Positions 51,379-62,136 are shown, counted from the first letter of the stretch. The stretch: 64,000 bases of DNA from VXNE01 sp965116625 (GCA_965116625.1 OZ220717.1:806001-870000); one strand, 5' to 3'. The notes: generated by a model from the sequence alone, not told the origin. A program made the numbers and translations.

Positions 51379-52353
51379 TCAGGGGATCGGCAGGTAGCCG
51401 CGGTCGACGCCCTTGGTGAGTACCGCTACGGCGTTGTGCGGGTGCAGGCTCTCGTGGTGCTCGACGCGCACCCAGTAGTCGACCAGGCGCGGTTCCCGCT
51501 CAAGGGCGGACTTCACCCTGCGCGCGGCGTCCTCGCAGAACATGAGGTTGGTGGCGTTCAGCCGGGCGAATTCCTGCTCATCCTCGCGTTTGACTGCGGT
51601 CTGCACGGGCGTCTGGACGGCCTCCTCCACGGAGTCGATCAGCTTGGTGACCGGGAAGTGTTCCAGCCTGTGGTCGAACTTGGCCAGCACTCTCGCGATG
51701 CTGCGCTGGGCGTGCGGCGTGGCCACGAAGGACTGTTCGGATCCGAGCCATTCCCTGACTGCTGCGACGTCCACTTCTCCGGTGCTGCCGAAGTCCCGTT
51801 CAAACTGTTGCTGAACGAGTTGCCGGGAGAGCGCGGCAGAGCATGGGCAGGTGCTGGAATAGTGCACGCCCACGGCCAGTTCGACGTGCGTTTCTCCGTC
51901 GATTTGCGTGCCCTTGATGGACACCGGGTAGGCGTTCCAGCCGGAGTTTTCGGTGACCAGCGCCCGGCGGCGCAGGTAGTAGTCGAAGTCGAACTGGACG
52001 AAGGCGCGGCCGGACAGGCCCCGGTGCGATTCGAGCAGCGACGCGAGCAGCAGCTTCAGCCCGGCGACGCTCAGGGGTCGCGTCTCCAGGTGCTCGTCGA
52101 GAATCAGGTACAGGCGGGACATGTGGATGCCTTTTGCCTGCGGATCGGCCAGGTCCACGTAGATCTGCACCCTTGCCTGCACTTCGCGCACGTTACCGTC
52201 GTCGCGAATTCGCAACGGTTGGTGCACCTCGCCCATGCCGACCCAGTCGAGGGTCTCCTCGGGGTTGCGCAGCTCCCGGCTGGCAATGTCGGGCATATCC
52301 GTGATCAACACGAGCCCGGGTGTGTTCTTTGCCGCCTGGTCCATATTACTCAT
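51379..52353 (-). CDS. folE2: GTP cyclohydrolase FolE2 (type IB)
   Basis: 324 residues. Makes dihydroneopterin triphosphate, the first step of folate synthesis, with relaxed metal dependence compared with zinc-dependent FolE. Key markers are the SSTCPCSAALSRQLV cysteine motif, VHQPLRI near the N-terminus, SGRAFVQFDFDYYLRRRA and the terminal VRVEHHESLHPHNAVA. In many bacteria folE2 is induced on zinc limitation, but no Zur box was recognised here. A repeat-containing small open frame precedes it. Confidence 0.95.
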   Translation of the reverse strand: MSNMDQAAKNTPGLVLITDMPDIASRELRNPEETLDWVGMGEVHQPLRIRDDGNVREVQARVQIYVDLADPQAKGIHMSRLYLILDEHLETRPLSVAGLKLLLASLLESHRGLSGRAFVQFDFDYYLRRRALVTENSGWNAYPVSIKGTQIDGETHVELAVGVHYSSTCPCSAALSRQLVQQQFERDFGSTGEVDVAAVREWLGSEQSFVATPHAQRSIARVLAKFDHRLEHFPVTKLIDSVEEAVQTPVQTAVKREDEQEFARLNATNLMFCEDAARRVKSALEREPRLVDYWVRVEHHESLHPHNAVAVLTKGVDRGYLPIP

Positions 52354-52588
52354 CGGTTGTCACCGCCCCGTCCAAGGCGATTCGGTCGCGGGCTTCTATG
52401 CTTCTATGCAAGTACGCCTCCGCCGACGGGGGAAATGCCCGCACTTCGTTACGCGTCAGTGGTCGGGGAATCTCACCCGGCTGAAGGCTCCTGTCAATTG
52501 GCCGACTAATCCGGGCCGATTCTATGCGAAACACGGTCAAACTTCTCTCATGGAAGTACGCCTCCGGCGGCAGGAGTAATGCCGCCAC
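52346..52588 (-). CDS. doubtful small open frame with internal 48-codon duplication
   Basis: About 80 residues from a GTG, overlapping the folE2 start by 8 bp. The frame in fact continues upstream, uninterrupted, to the Trm112-like stop at 52640. It contains two copies of the motif LQPGxxPRPLTRxEVxA...AYxH (52406-52490 and 52550-52634), exactly 144 bp apart. The motif is conserved with several synonymous changes, so coding is plausible, yet no good start codon covers the first copy. It may be a degraded extension of the upstream gene. Confidence 0.3.
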   Translation of the reverse strand: MAALLLPPEAYFHERSLTVFRIESARISRPIDRSLQPGEIPRPLTRNEVRAFPPSAEAYLHRSIEARDRIALDGAVTTDE

Positions 52589-52634
52589 TTCCTCACGCGT
52601 CAGCGGTCGGGGATACTTTCCCGGCTGAAGGCTC
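52406..52634. repeat. pair of 85-bp direct repeats, in-frame 144-bp period
   Basis: Copy 1 at 52406-52490 and copy 2 at 52550-52634 both run from ATG-n-AAGTACGCCTCCG to CCCGGCTGAAGGCT, with about 80 percent of positions matching by eye. They occupy the gap between the Trm112-like gene and folE2. Confidence 0.7.
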
Positions 52635-52639
52635 CGCGC

Positions 52640-52830
52640 TCATTTCGCCATGGAGGCGCGCTCTTCGTCGGTCAGCGTGCGCGCTTCGTCTTCCATCATC
52701 ACCGGGATGCCGTCGCGGACCGGATAGGCGAGACCGCTCTGCCGGCACCAGAGTTCGTTCAGGTCACGGCGGTAGACGAGCGGTCCACGGCTGACCGGGC
52801 AGACGAGGATTTCAAGTAGCCTGGAGTCGA

Positions 52831-52834
<4 letters not shown>
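52640..52834 (-). CDS. Trm112 family protein
   Basis: 64 residues, IDSRLLEILVCPVSRGPLVY, LNELWCRQSGLAYPVRDGIP. This is the YcaR/Trm112 fold, which activates methyltransferases in other domains of life; the bacterial role is unclear. Only two of the usual four zinc cysteines are present (C in LVCP and in LWCR). It overlaps purA as ATGA. Its TGA is followed in frame by the repeat-containing small frame. Confidence 0.88.
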
Positions 52835-54111
<1,277 letters not shown>

Positions 54112-54189
54112 TTAGGTTTCTCTCACGAGTTGACCGCGCATGGCGCGCGGGCGGATGGGGCGTTCCAGGCCCCGGGTTCAGACGGGCTG

Positions 54190-55065
54190 CTACCCGTCTC
54201 CGTCCTTCAGGTACTTGAAGAACGCGCTGTTGGGATCCACGATCAGGAGATCCCCCTTCTGGCTGAACACGTTCACGTAGGCATTGATGCTCCGGTAGAA
54301 CTCGTAGAACTCCGGGTCAGCGCCGTACGCGCTGGCATAGATGGCGGCCGCGCCGGCATCGCCATCGCCGCGAATCTGCTCGGCTTCGCGGTACGCCTCG
54401 GCCTCGATCACGACGACCTGCCGGTCGGCGTCTGCGCGGATGCCAAGGTCGACTTCCCGGCCAGTCGCGCGGTATTGCTGCGCTTCGATCTCGCGTTCGG
54501 AGTTCATTCGGTCGTAGACGGCGGCAGACACTTCCGGCGGAAGGTCTATCCGTTTCACCCGAACGTCTATGACATCCACTCCGACATCGCGCCGCATCTC
54601 ATTGTTCAACTGCTGCGTCAGGTCCGCCATCAGTTGGTCGCGCTCTCCCGATATGACCTCGTGCATGTCCCGCCGGCTGATCTGGTTGCGCAGGCCTTCT
54701 TTCGCGCGCTGTGACAACAGGAGTTCCGCCCTCCGCTGGTCCCCGCCTTCCGTTGTCTCGTAGTAGGTCTGGACATCGCTTACCCGCCACTTGACGAACG
54801 AGTCCACGACGAGCGGCTTCTTTTCCAGCGTGAAGTATCGTTCCGGCGCCGAATCCAGCGTCTGGATGCGGCCGTCGAATTTCTTGTCGTCGTCGGCGAT
54901 GGGCAGCTTGAAATGCAGCCCCGGGTCCAGGTCGACCTGCGTTATCTCACCGAAGCGAAGCACCAGCGCGCGCTGGGTCTCATGTACGGTGAAAACCGAG
55001 TCGTACGCCAACACCAGGATCACGACGATCACAGCGGCCAATAGCATGTTGCGGATTGACATCAT
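54190..55065 (-). CDS. hflC: FtsH protease modulator HflC
   Basis: 291 residues. N-terminal membrane anchor (MLLAAVIVVILVLAYDSVF) followed by an SPFH/band 7 domain (ETQRALVLRFGEITQVDLDP). It forms the HflKC assembly around FtsH in the inner membrane. It is 39 bp downstream of hflK. Confidence 0.96.
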   Translation of the reverse strand: MMSIRNMLLAAVIVVILVLAYDSVFTVHETQRALVLRFGEITQVDLDPGLHFKLPIADDDKKFDGRIQTLDSAPERYFTLEKKPLVVDSFVKWRVSDVQTYYETTEGGDQRRAELLLSQRAKEGLRNQISRRDMHEVISGERDQLMADLTQQLNNEMRRDVGVDVIDVRVKRIDLPPEVSAAVYDRMNSEREIEAQQYRATGREVDLGIRADADRQVVVIEAEAYREAEQIRGDGDAGAAAIYASAYGADPEFYEFYRSINAYVNVFSQKGDLLIVDPNSAFFKYLKDGDG

Positions 55066-55104
55066 TGGTCTGGCCTCCTGACGTTTGGCTTCATTTCCCA
55101 GGTG

Positions 55105-56223
55105 TCACCGCGAGTCGCGGCGAGTCGCGGGAAGTCTTTCGCTCACGAGTTCGTCGACCAGTCGCCGCAGCTCGGACTCCTCGGGAGTCCCGGATGTACC
55201 GCTGCCCTGCATGAGGCGATCGAGCGGCAGGTAGAGCAGGTTGTTTCCGCCCTCCACATCCACGACGACCTTTGAACTCTGGCTCATGACCGACTGGATG
55301 GCGTCGATGTACAGGCGGTCGCGGGTGACTTCTTCGGCCTGTTGGTACTCCTCGAGCAACTTCGTGAACCGGTCGGCCTCGCCCTTCGCCCGTGCCAGCA
55401 CCCGGTCGCGGTAGGCGTTGGCTTCCTCGAGCTGCCTTTGCGCCGCGCCGCGAGCTTCCGGGACGACTTTTTGAAGGTAGGCACTCGCCAGGTTGACGAA
55501 ACGCTGTTCATCTTCCTTGGCTTTCTGTACGTCGTCGAACGCTTCCTGGACCTGGTCCGGCGGACCGCTCTCGTCGATGTTGAGCGTCGACACCACGATG
55601 CCGGTCTGGTAGAGGTTCAGATAGCTTTGCAGGCGCTCCTGCACCTCGGCGGCCAGCGCGGCACGGCCCTCGGTAATGACGTTGTCCATCGTGGAACTGC
55701 CGACGACATGCCGAAGCGCGCTCTCCATCGCGTGCTCGACGCTCTTGTCGGGATCGTTCACCTGCACGAGGTATGCAACGGGATCGCCGATCACATACTG
55801 GACCGTCATGCTGATGTCGACGATGTTCTCGTCCTCGGTCAGCATGAGCGCATTGTGGGACTTTTCGTTCAGTCGCGTGGCAACCACTTTCTCCACGCGA
55901 TCGATGATCGGGGGATTCCAGTGCAGGCCGGGAAGCTTGACCTCGTCCTGGGCCTTGCCGAAGCGGAACACCACGCCGCGCTCCTGCAAATCGAGCTGGT
56001 AAATGCCCAAAATGCCGTAGCCGACGACGAGCACAGCGAGAACCCCGGCGAATAACTTGAGGCTGATGCCGCCACCGCCTCCTCCCCCGCGGCCCCCGAA
56101 CAGGCCGGAGATCTGGGATTGCAGCTTGCGAAGCGACTCGTCGAGGTCGGGGGGACCTTGATCGCCGCCGCGGCCGCCCCAAGGGTCTCTTGGGCCACCG
56201 CCACCTGGGTCATTCCACGCCAT
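55105..56223 (-). CDS. hflK: FtsH protease modulator HflK
   Basis: 372 residues from MAWNDPGGGGPRDPWGGRGG, the usual Gly-rich HflK start; the ATG at 56244 adds seven residues. One membrane segment (LKLFAGVLAVLVVGYGILGI), then the SPFH domain (QERGVVFRFGKAQDEVKLPG). Partner of HflC. Confidence 0.96.
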   Translation of the reverse strand: MAWNDPGGGGPRDPWGGRGGDQGPPDLDESLRKLQSQISGLFGGRGGGGGGGISLKLFAGVLAVLVVGYGILGIYQLDLQERGVVFRFGKAQDEVKLPGLHWNPPIIDRVEKVVATRLNEKSHNALMLTEDENIVDISMTVQYVIGDPVAYLVQVNDPDKSVEHAMESALRHVVGSSTMDNVITEGRAALAAEVQERLQSYLNLYQTGIVVSTLNIDESGPPDQVQEAFDDVQKAKEDEQRFVNLASAYLQKVVPEARGAAQRQLEEANAYRDRVLARAKGEADRFTKLLEEYQQAEEVTRDRLYIDAIQSVMSQSSKVVVDVEGGNNLLYLPLDRLMQGSGTSGTPEESELRRLVDELVSERLPATRRDSR

Positions 56224-56326
56224 GGGTAATGCAATCCCCGCCAAATTTCGAAGGGTCCGATGGGATTCTATGGGTCGCCATCACTCGCTGCAACAACACT
56301 TGGGCCGGGGGGAAGGCGATAGCGGG

Positions 56327-57601
56327 TCAGCGCGAGTCTCCAACGGCGTACTTCCCTGCAAGCCTGGCCGTCTCGGCCCGGTCGAGCCTTACCCTCAAAG
56401 CGAGCGAGCCGTCTTCCTGCACGGTTTCGTTCAGGACCGCCCCCAATGCGTAGAGGCGTGCGCGGATCTTGCCCGACCCGGAATCGAGCAGGACCGTCAC
56501 CGGTCGGGCGGTGACGCCAAGGGCGCGTCCGAGCGCCTTTCTCAAGGTATCGAGGCCGGTTGCCTCCCGGGCGCTGACGACGACTTCTGTTGCGCCATCG
56601 TCGTCCAGGACCGGCGTGCGGTTCCCCTCCACGAGGTCCGCCTTGTTGAGGACCATTATCGTTGGTACATCGGCAGCGCCGATCTCTTGCAGCACCGCAT
56701 TCACCTCGCGGACGAGGTCTTCGGCGTCGGGCGCCGCGGCGTCCACCACGTGCAGCAGGAGGTCCGCTTCGGCGACCTGCTCCAGGGTGGCCTTGAACGC
56801 GTCCACGAGGCTATGGGGGAGGTCGCGGATGAATCCGACGGTGTCCGCCAGCACCACCTTGCCGACACCGTCGATATCTGTGCGGCGCATGAGCGGGTCC
56901 AGGGTCACGAAAAGCTGGTCGGCGACGGTGGTGCGCGCATCGGTCAGGGCGTTGAACAGGGTGGACTTGCCGGCGTTGGTGTAGCCCACCAGGGCGACGG
57001 TGGGGATACCGGTCCTGGCGCGGCGGCGCCGGCTTCGCTGGCGCTGCCGGTGAACGCCTTCCAGCCGTGCGCGGACGCGCCGGATACGGTCCCGGAGCAT
57101 GCGGGCATCGAGCTCGATCTGCCTCTCGCCGGCGCCGCGCATGGCGACGCCGCCGCGCTGGCGGTCGAGGTGAGACCAGCCGCGGGCCATGCGCGTCTGC
57201 ATGTGGCCGAGTTGCGCGAGTTCCACCTGCAACTGGCCTTCCCGGGTCTGGGCGCGGTCCGCGAATATCTGCAGGATGAGTTCCGTGCGGGTCATGACCC
57301 GGCGCTCCAGGCGCTGTTCGAGGTTGCGCTGCTGGGCTGGCGTCAGCTCCTGGTTGACGATCAGCAGATCCGCCAGGTCGGCATCCATTGCCGCCGCCAC
57401 TTCGTCCACTTTACCGCTGCCGATGAACCACTTCGGATGCGGCCGGGGACGCCGGGCATGAATGAGCGCGACGGGCTCGATAGTGGTGGAACGCACGAGT
57501 TGCACAAGTTCCCCGGCGCTCGATCGGGTATCCCGATCGGAGTCGAGCCGAGGATTCAGCAGGACAGCGCGCGACCCCGCCTCGGGACGGTCAAAGAGCA
57601 T
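56327..57601 (-). CDS. hflX: ribosome-associated GTPase HflX
   Basis: 424 residues. HflX splits stalled 70S ribosomes. The N-terminal domain has VDEVAAAMDADLADLLIVNQ and the GxRGPGE-like loop appears here as MRGAGERQIELDARM. GTPase motifs are VALVGYTNAGKSTLFNALTD, LADTVGFIRDLPHSLV and LNKAD. It follows hfq directly. Confidence 0.96.
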   Translation of the reverse strand: MLFDRPEAGSRAVLLNPRLDSDRDTRSSAGELVQLVRSTTIEPVALIHARRPRPHPKWFIGSGKVDEVAAAMDADLADLLIVNQELTPAQQRNLEQRLERRVMTRTELILQIFADRAQTREGQLQVELAQLGHMQTRMARGWSHLDRQRGGVAMRGAGERQIELDARMLRDRIRRVRARLEGVHRQRQRSRRRRARTGIPTVALVGYTNAGKSTLFNALTDARTTVADQLFVTLDPLMRRTDIDGVGKVVLADTVGFIRDLPHSLVDAFKATLEQVAEADLLLHVVDAAAPDAEDLVREVNAVLQEIGAADVPTIMVLNKADLVEGNRTPVLDDDGATEVVVSAREATGLDTLRKALGRALGVTARPVTVLLDSGSGKIRARLYALGAVLNETVQEDGSLALRVRLDRAETARLAGKYAVGDSR

Positions 57602-57618
57602 TTCGAAGGACTGTGAGT

Positions 57619-57882
57619 TCAGACGAGTTCGCTGGTCTCGCCGCGGCTCTCGCGGCGCGTGTCCGGCGGTTGCAGGCGCACGTTGCGGGTCGGCACCACG
57701 GTGGAAATCGCATGCTTGTATACCATCTGACTGACGGCGTTTCGAAGCACGATGACGAACTGGTCGAACGACTCGATCTGACCCTGCAGCTTGATGCCGT
57801 TGACGAGGTATACGGAGACGGGAACCCGCTCCTTGCGCAGCATGTTGAGGTAAGAATCCTGAAGGGGGTTCCCTTTCGACAT
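57619..57882 (-). CDS. hfq: RNA chaperone Hfq
   Basis: 87 residues. Sm fold: QDSYLNMLRKERVPVSVYLV, NGIKLQGQIESFDQFVIVLR and QMVYKHAISTVVPTR. The rim arginine patch is reduced. The tail is short (about 20 residues). It lies between miaA and hflX as in E. coli. Confidence 0.98.
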   Translation of the reverse strand: MSKGNPLQDSYLNMLRKERVPVSVYLVNGIKLQGQIESFDQFVIVLRNAVSQMVYKHAISTVVPTRNVRLQPPDTRRESRGETSELV

Positions 57883-57915
57883 GATGCTTTCCTCGGATGC
57901 GCGCTCAAAGCGAAT

Positions 57916-58866
57916 CTAGAACCGGACAATTTTGCGACGTTGGTCCAAAAATTGCAAGATTTTGCCTGCTGCGGCGGCTGGCGCGCCCGCGATTTCGACC
58001 ACCTCGGGCCAGCTTCGCAACCACGTGGCCTGCCGGCGCGCGAGCTGACGTGTCGCAGCCACGGCCTGTTGGCGCATCTCGTCGAAATCGAGGTCCCCAT
58101 CGAGGTGGCGCCACACCTGGCGGTATCCCACCGCGCGCATGGAGGGTTTGGACAGGTCGAGGTTCGGCGTGGCCCGTAGTCTCGCGACCTCGTCGATGAG
58201 ACCGTGTTCCAGCATCGCTTCGAAGCGACGGCTGATGCGCGTCGCGAGGCTCGCATCCTTGCCGAGCGAGATTTCGATCAGTGCGCAGTCGAGCCGCTGC
58301 CCGGCGCTGCGGGCGGCAGAGGTTGACCACCATTCGGAGATCGGCGTCCCCGACACGTAGAACACCTCGAGTGCGCGCTGAATGCGCTGCGGGTCGTTTG
58401 GATGAATCCGGGCCGCGGCATCGGGATCGATCCGCTCGAGTTCGGCGTGTAGCGCCTTCCACCCCTCTTTCGCGGCGCGTTCCTCGATGGCGGTCCGCGT
58501 CTCGGGATGGGCGGCGGGCAACGCCGACAGGCCGTCTCGAAACGCCTTGAAGTAGAGCATCGTGCCGCCGACGAGGACGGGCAGTCTGCCGCGGTCCAGG
58601 GCACAGGCCACCGCGGCATCCGCGCCAGTGAGGAAGTCGGCGGCCGAGAACGGCTCGGTGGGGTCGCGCACATCGATCAGCGCGTGGGGATACCGTGCCA
58701 GCACGTCGGGATCCGGCTTCGCCGTACCGATGTCCATGCCCCGGTAGACCATCGCCGAGTCGACGCTGATCAGGTCGATGTCGGCCAGGTCGGCGAGTGC
58801 GAGTGTGGCGTCGGTCTTGCCCACGGCGGTAGGCCCCATGATGCAGACGGCAATGCGCCGCTTCAT
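57916..58866 (-). CDS. miaA: tRNA dimethylallyltransferase MiaA
   Basis: 316 residues. Adds the isopentenyl group to A37 of tRNAs. P-loop MGPTAVGKTDATLALAD, then ISVDSAMVYRGMDIGTAKPD, LIDVRDPTEPFSAADF, VGGTMLYFKAFRDGL and MRAVGYRQVWRHL. The ATG at 58866 (MKRRIAVCIMG) is used; the open frame starts 57 bp earlier inside the repeat. Confidence 0.97.
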   Translation of the reverse strand: MKRRIAVCIMGPTAVGKTDATLALADLADIDLISVDSAMVYRGMDIGTAKPDPDVLARYPHALIDVRDPTEPFSAADFLTGADAAVACALDRGRLPVLVGGTMLYFKAFRDGLSALPAAHPETRTAIEERAAKEGWKALHAELERIDPDAAARIHPNDPQRIQRALEVFYVSGTPISEWWSTSAARSAGQRLDCALIEISLGKDASLATRISRRFEAMLEHGLIDEVARLRATPNLDLSKPSMRAVGYRQVWRHLDGDLDFDEMRQQAVAATRQLARRQATWLRSWPEVVEIAGAPAAAAGKILQFLDQRRKIVRF

Positions 58867-58867
58867 T

Positions 58868-59002
58868 GCTAACGAACTGCGGCTAACGAACTGCGCCGTA
58901 GAACGGCACGCAGTGCTGCTCAAGGCGCAGGGTGGTAGGTGGGCTCTGGGCGGGGATGAAATGCGGCGCGCCCGAAGGGCCGACGGATTTCATGGCGCTA
59001 GC
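58868..59002 (-). repeat. dispersed intergenic repeat, copy D
   Basis: Inverted relative to copies B and C. From the mutL stop it reads GGCGCTAGCGCC palindrome, ATGAAATCCGTCGGCCCTTC, GGGCGCGCCG, CCCCGCCCAGAGCCCACC, a CCTTGAGCAGCAC segment and the GTGCCG-TTCTA-CGGCGC hairpin. A further 14-bp direct repeat (GCTAACGAACTGCG twice, 58868-58895) lies at the miaA end. Confidence 0.7.
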
Positions 59003-60731
59003 GCCCGCGCAGGAACAGGTGATCGAGTTGCTGCATGCTCTGCACGAAGTACGTGGGACGACCGTGATTGCACTGCCCCGCGTTGGGCGTCGTCTCCATC
59101 TCCCGCAGGATCGCGTTCATTTCCGGGATCGAGAGTTGGCGGTTGGCTCGTGCCGACCCGTGACACGCCATGCTGGCAAGCAATTCGTCCGCCTTCTCCT
59201 GGATTGCGTCGCTGGTGCCGAACTCGGCGATTTCGTCGAGCAGGTCGCGGACGAGTGCCGCGGTATCGCCGTCGGCCAGCAGCGAAGGTACTTCGCGGAT
59301 GACGCAGCTTCCGGGGCCGGAGCGGTCGATGGCGAGTCCCAGCCTTGCGAGTTCCGCGGCATGCGCCTCGGCAAGGTCGGCCTCGCGCGGCGTGACGTCG
59401 ATCGGGATCGGCACCAGGAGCCGTTGCGCCGTCAGCTTGCCGCCCCCGTAGTCGGCCTTGAGCTTCTCGTAGGTGATGCGCTCGTGGGCGGCATGCATGT
59501 CGATCACGACGAGGCCCTGCTCGTTCTGGCTCAGGATGTAGACGCCGTGAAGCTGCGCGAGGGCGTAGCCGAGGGGAGGAACGTCGTGGTCATCCGTTGC
59601 GGGCGCATCGTGCACGGCAGGCGCCGGGACATCGGCGACAAGCGAGGAAAGGCTCATCGACGTCTGTGGGTAAGACGCGTGTCCATGCGGCGCGTGTCCG
59701 TGGTGCCTTCCGGGTGGAAGACGGTCGCCTGCCGGCGGGCCGGATTCGGCCCCGGGCCGGGCGTCGGATAGCAGCCGGTGCAGGGAAGCGAAGACGAAGT
59801 CATGCACGCGGCGGGAGTCCCGGAAACGGACTTCGCGCTTGGTGGGATGCACGTTTACGTCGACGCTGCCGGGGTCGAGTTCCAGGAACAGCACGAACAC
59901 CGGGTGGCGTCCGTGGAACATGACGTCCCGGTAGGCCTGCCGGACCGCGTGACCGGCGAGCCGGTCCTGCACGGCGCGGCCGTTGACGAAGAAGAACTGC
60001 GCGTTCGCCTGGGCGCGGGTGTAACCCGGCAGGCCGATCCAGCCGCTCAAACGCAGGTCCCCGTTGCCCGAGTCGATGGCGATTGACTGGGAAAGGAACT
60101 CGCTGCCCATGATCGCGTCCAGCTCGCGGCCGGCCGGAAGCCGTTCCATGACGCGCTGGCCGTGTCTCAGTTCGAAAGCGACATCCTGGTGGGCGAGTGC
60201 CAGTCTTCTCACCACGTCGCTGACGTGGCCGGTCTCGGTGCGTTCGGTCTTGAGGAATTTCCGCCGCGCCGGCGTGTTGTAGAACAGGTCCGCCACCTCG
60301 ACCGCGGTCCCGACCGGAGTGGCCGCCGGCCTGAATGCCTCTTCGGTTCCGCCCGCCAGGCTCAGGGACATGCCGCCGCCCGCGGATATCGCCGAAGTGA
60401 TGGTGAGCCTGGAGACGGATGCGGCACTGGCAAGAGCCTCGCCGCGAAAACCGAGAGTTTCGACGCCGTCGAGATCGTCCGCGCCGCTGATCTTGCTGGT
60501 GGCGAAGCGGCTGACGGCGAGCCTGAGGTCATCCGGTGCGATCCCGCAGCCGTCGTCCTGCACGACGATACGCTTGACGCCACCGTTCTCGATGGTTGTC
60601 CTGATGGACCGCGCGCCGGCATCAAGGCTGTTCTCGATCAGTTCCTTGACGATGGATGCCGGCCGCTCGACGACCTCGCCGGCAGCGATCTGGTTGGCTA
60701 CGAATTCGGACAGCCGTTGGATGCGCGGCAT
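58998..60731 (-). CDS. mutL: DNA mismatch repair protein MutL
   Basis: 577 residues from MPRIQRLSEFVANQIAAGEV. GHKL ATPase motifs are ENSLDAGARSI, DDGCGIAPDDL, ATSKISGADDLDGVETLGFR and GTAVEVADLFYNTPARRKFL. The C-terminal dimerisation domain ends MACHGSARANRQL and CNHGRPTYFVQ. A His-rich stretch (GRHHGHAPHGHASY) sits in the linker. No endonuclease DQHAxxER motif was seen, as in E. coli-type MutL; the related sequence is DMHAAHERITYE. Confidence 0.96.
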   Translation of the reverse strand: MPRIQRLSEFVANQIAAGEVVERPASIVKELIENSLDAGARSIRTTIENGGVKRIVVQDDGCGIAPDDLRLAVSRFATSKISGADDLDGVETLGFRGEALASAASVSRLTITSAISAGGGMSLSLAGGTEEAFRPAATPVGTAVEVADLFYNTPARRKFLKTERTETGHVSDVVRRLALAHQDVAFELRHGQRVMERLPAGRELDAIMGSEFLSQSIAIDSGNGDLRLSGWIGLPGYTRAQANAQFFFVNGRAVQDRLAGHAVRQAYRDVMFHGRHPVFVLFLELDPGSVDVNVHPTKREVRFRDSRRVHDFVFASLHRLLSDARPGAESGPPAGDRLPPGRHHGHAPHGHASYPQTSMSLSSLVADVPAPAVHDAPATDDHDVPPLGYALAQLHGVYILSQNEQGLVVIDMHAAHERITYEKLKADYGGGKLTAQRLLVPIPIDVTPREADLAEAHAAELARLGLAIDRSGPGSCVIREVPSLLADGDTAALVRDLLDEIAEFGTSDAIQEKADELLASMACHGSARANRQLSIPEMNAILREMETTPNAGQCNHGRPTYFVQSMQQLDHLFLRGR

Positions 60732-60738
60732 GCGAATC

Positions 60739-62136
60739 TCAGGACCCGGCCGCCCCCGGGATACGGAGCACCTGCCCGACGACGATCCGGTCCCCCTTGA
60801 TGCCGTTGGCCGCCCGCAGCGCCCCCATCGACACCCGGTAGCGCAGGGCGATCTCGGACAGGGTATCGCCGCGCTGAATGACGTAGCGCAAGCCGCCGGC
60901 GGCGACACGCGCCGCGATCAGGGTGTCGGGCGGCGGGTTCTTCACCACGTAGGCACGGATGCCGTCGCCGATGGCGCTCGCCAGGCGTCTCTGGTACGCG
61001 GGGTTTGTCAGCAGGCGAGCGTCTTCCGGATTGGTAAGGAAGCCCGTCTCGATCAGTACCGCCGGTACGCCAGCGGCCCTCAACACGGCGAAATTCTGCA
61101 ACCGGGTGGTCGTCTTGTGCAGGCGGGCGGTGGGCGCCAGTGATCGAAGAATGGTGTCCCCGATTTCGATGCCCCCGGATTGACTGAATCCCAGCGACAG
61201 GTCTACGAGTGTCTCCGCGACATGGGGCGACTGTCCGTCGAGCGAAATGCCGCCGACGCCGCCGACGCCGCCTATCAGGTCGGAATTGTTCTCCCTTTCC
61301 GCCAGGATGCGGGCGGCCTCCGAAGAACTGCCGCGCTCGGACAGCGCGAAGATGTGGGCGCCCCGGACCCTCGGCATGCGGAAGGCGTCGGCGTGTATCG
61401 AAATGAAAAGATGGGCCGAGTGCTTCTGGACCATCGCGGCGCGCTGCCGCAGGCCGATGTAGTAGTCACCTTCGCGGGCCATGACTGCGCGGTAACCCTC
61501 TGTCGCGTTCAGGTCCTTTTCGAGCGCTCTCGCGACGGCCAGGGCGATGTCTTTCTCCTTGACTCCGCCGACTCCCGTGGCCCCGTTGTCATCTCCGCCG
61601 TGGCCGGCGTCCACCACCACCACGACATCGCGCTCGCCCTCCGGCATGCGGATGATGGGAGTCGGCCTTCTGCGCTCGGTGGCATGGAGGTCGACGACGA
61701 GCCGGTAGCCGTACGGCTCGATGGGATTGAGCTGGAAGTGCTTGGGGTCGACCTGCTCGGCGACGTCGAGCACGATGCGGTAAGCGCCGTCCGGGCGCGG
61801 GGCCCGCCGGATCCGCTTGATCAGGTCGCTGTCCTTTTTCGGCAGCGCGATCTTCGCCTCGGGGCTCGTGTCCTTGAGATCGATGACGACCCGCAACGGA
61901 TTCTCGAGGGAGAAGATCTTGTAGGCGACCTTGGTGCTGGTGTCGAAGACCACCCGAGTGTGGTCGGGGGCGTCGTGGGTACGGATTCCTTCGAGATCGG
62001 CGGCGTTCCCGCCGGTCGCGGTCGCGACCGCGACGGCAAGGGACACCGCTGGAAGTCCTCGGAGCCCTCGGCGGGCGCCGGCCCGGCTACGGTCGCAAGG
62101 ACCGGTGGTCGACCATTTCAAGCAGTCTGCCTCCAT
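60739..62136 (-). CDS. N-acetylmuramoyl-L-alanine amidase AmiC/AmiB type with LysM
   Basis: 465 residues. N-terminal export signal (GLRGLPAVSLAVAVATATGG), AMIN domain (about 50-150), Amidase_3 domain with zinc ligands in VVVVDAGHGGDDNGATG, ISIHADAF and ETGFLTNPEDA, and one C-terminal LysM (YVIQRGDTLSEIALRYRVSM). It cleaves septal peptidoglycan. A TTG at 62121 with GGAGG eight bases upstream is a good alternative start. It overlaps tsaE by 50 bp or 35 bp accordingly. Confidence 0.93.
   Translation of the reverse strand: MEADCLKWSTTGPCDRSRAGARRGLRGLPAVSLAVAVATATGGNAADLEGIRTHDAPDHTRVVFDTSTKVAYKIFSLENPLRVVIDLKDTSPEAKIALPKKDSDLIKRIRRAPRPDGAYRIVLDVAEQVDPKHFQLNPIEPYGYRLVVDLHATERRRPTPIIRMPEGERDVVVVVDAGHGGDDNGATGVGGVKEKDIALAVARALEKDLNATEGYRAVMAREGDYYIGLRQRAAMVQKHSAHLFISIHADAFRMPRVRGAHIFALSERGSSSEAARILAERENNSDLIGGVGGVGGISLDGQSPHVAETLVDLSLGFSQSGGIEIGDTILRSLAPTARLHKTTTRLQNFAVLRAAGVPAVLIETGFLTNPEDARLLTNPAYQRRLASAIGDGIRAYVVKNPPPDTLIAARVAAGGLRYVIQRGDTLSEIALRYRVSMGALRAANGIKGDRIVVGQVLRIPGAAGS

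Noticed and set aside
52640..52642. TGA of the Trm112-like gene read as a second selenocysteine codon
   Set aside because: The frame continues, but the codon is at the natural end of the family, no Cys homologue is expected there, and no SECIS-like loop or redox motif surrounds it.
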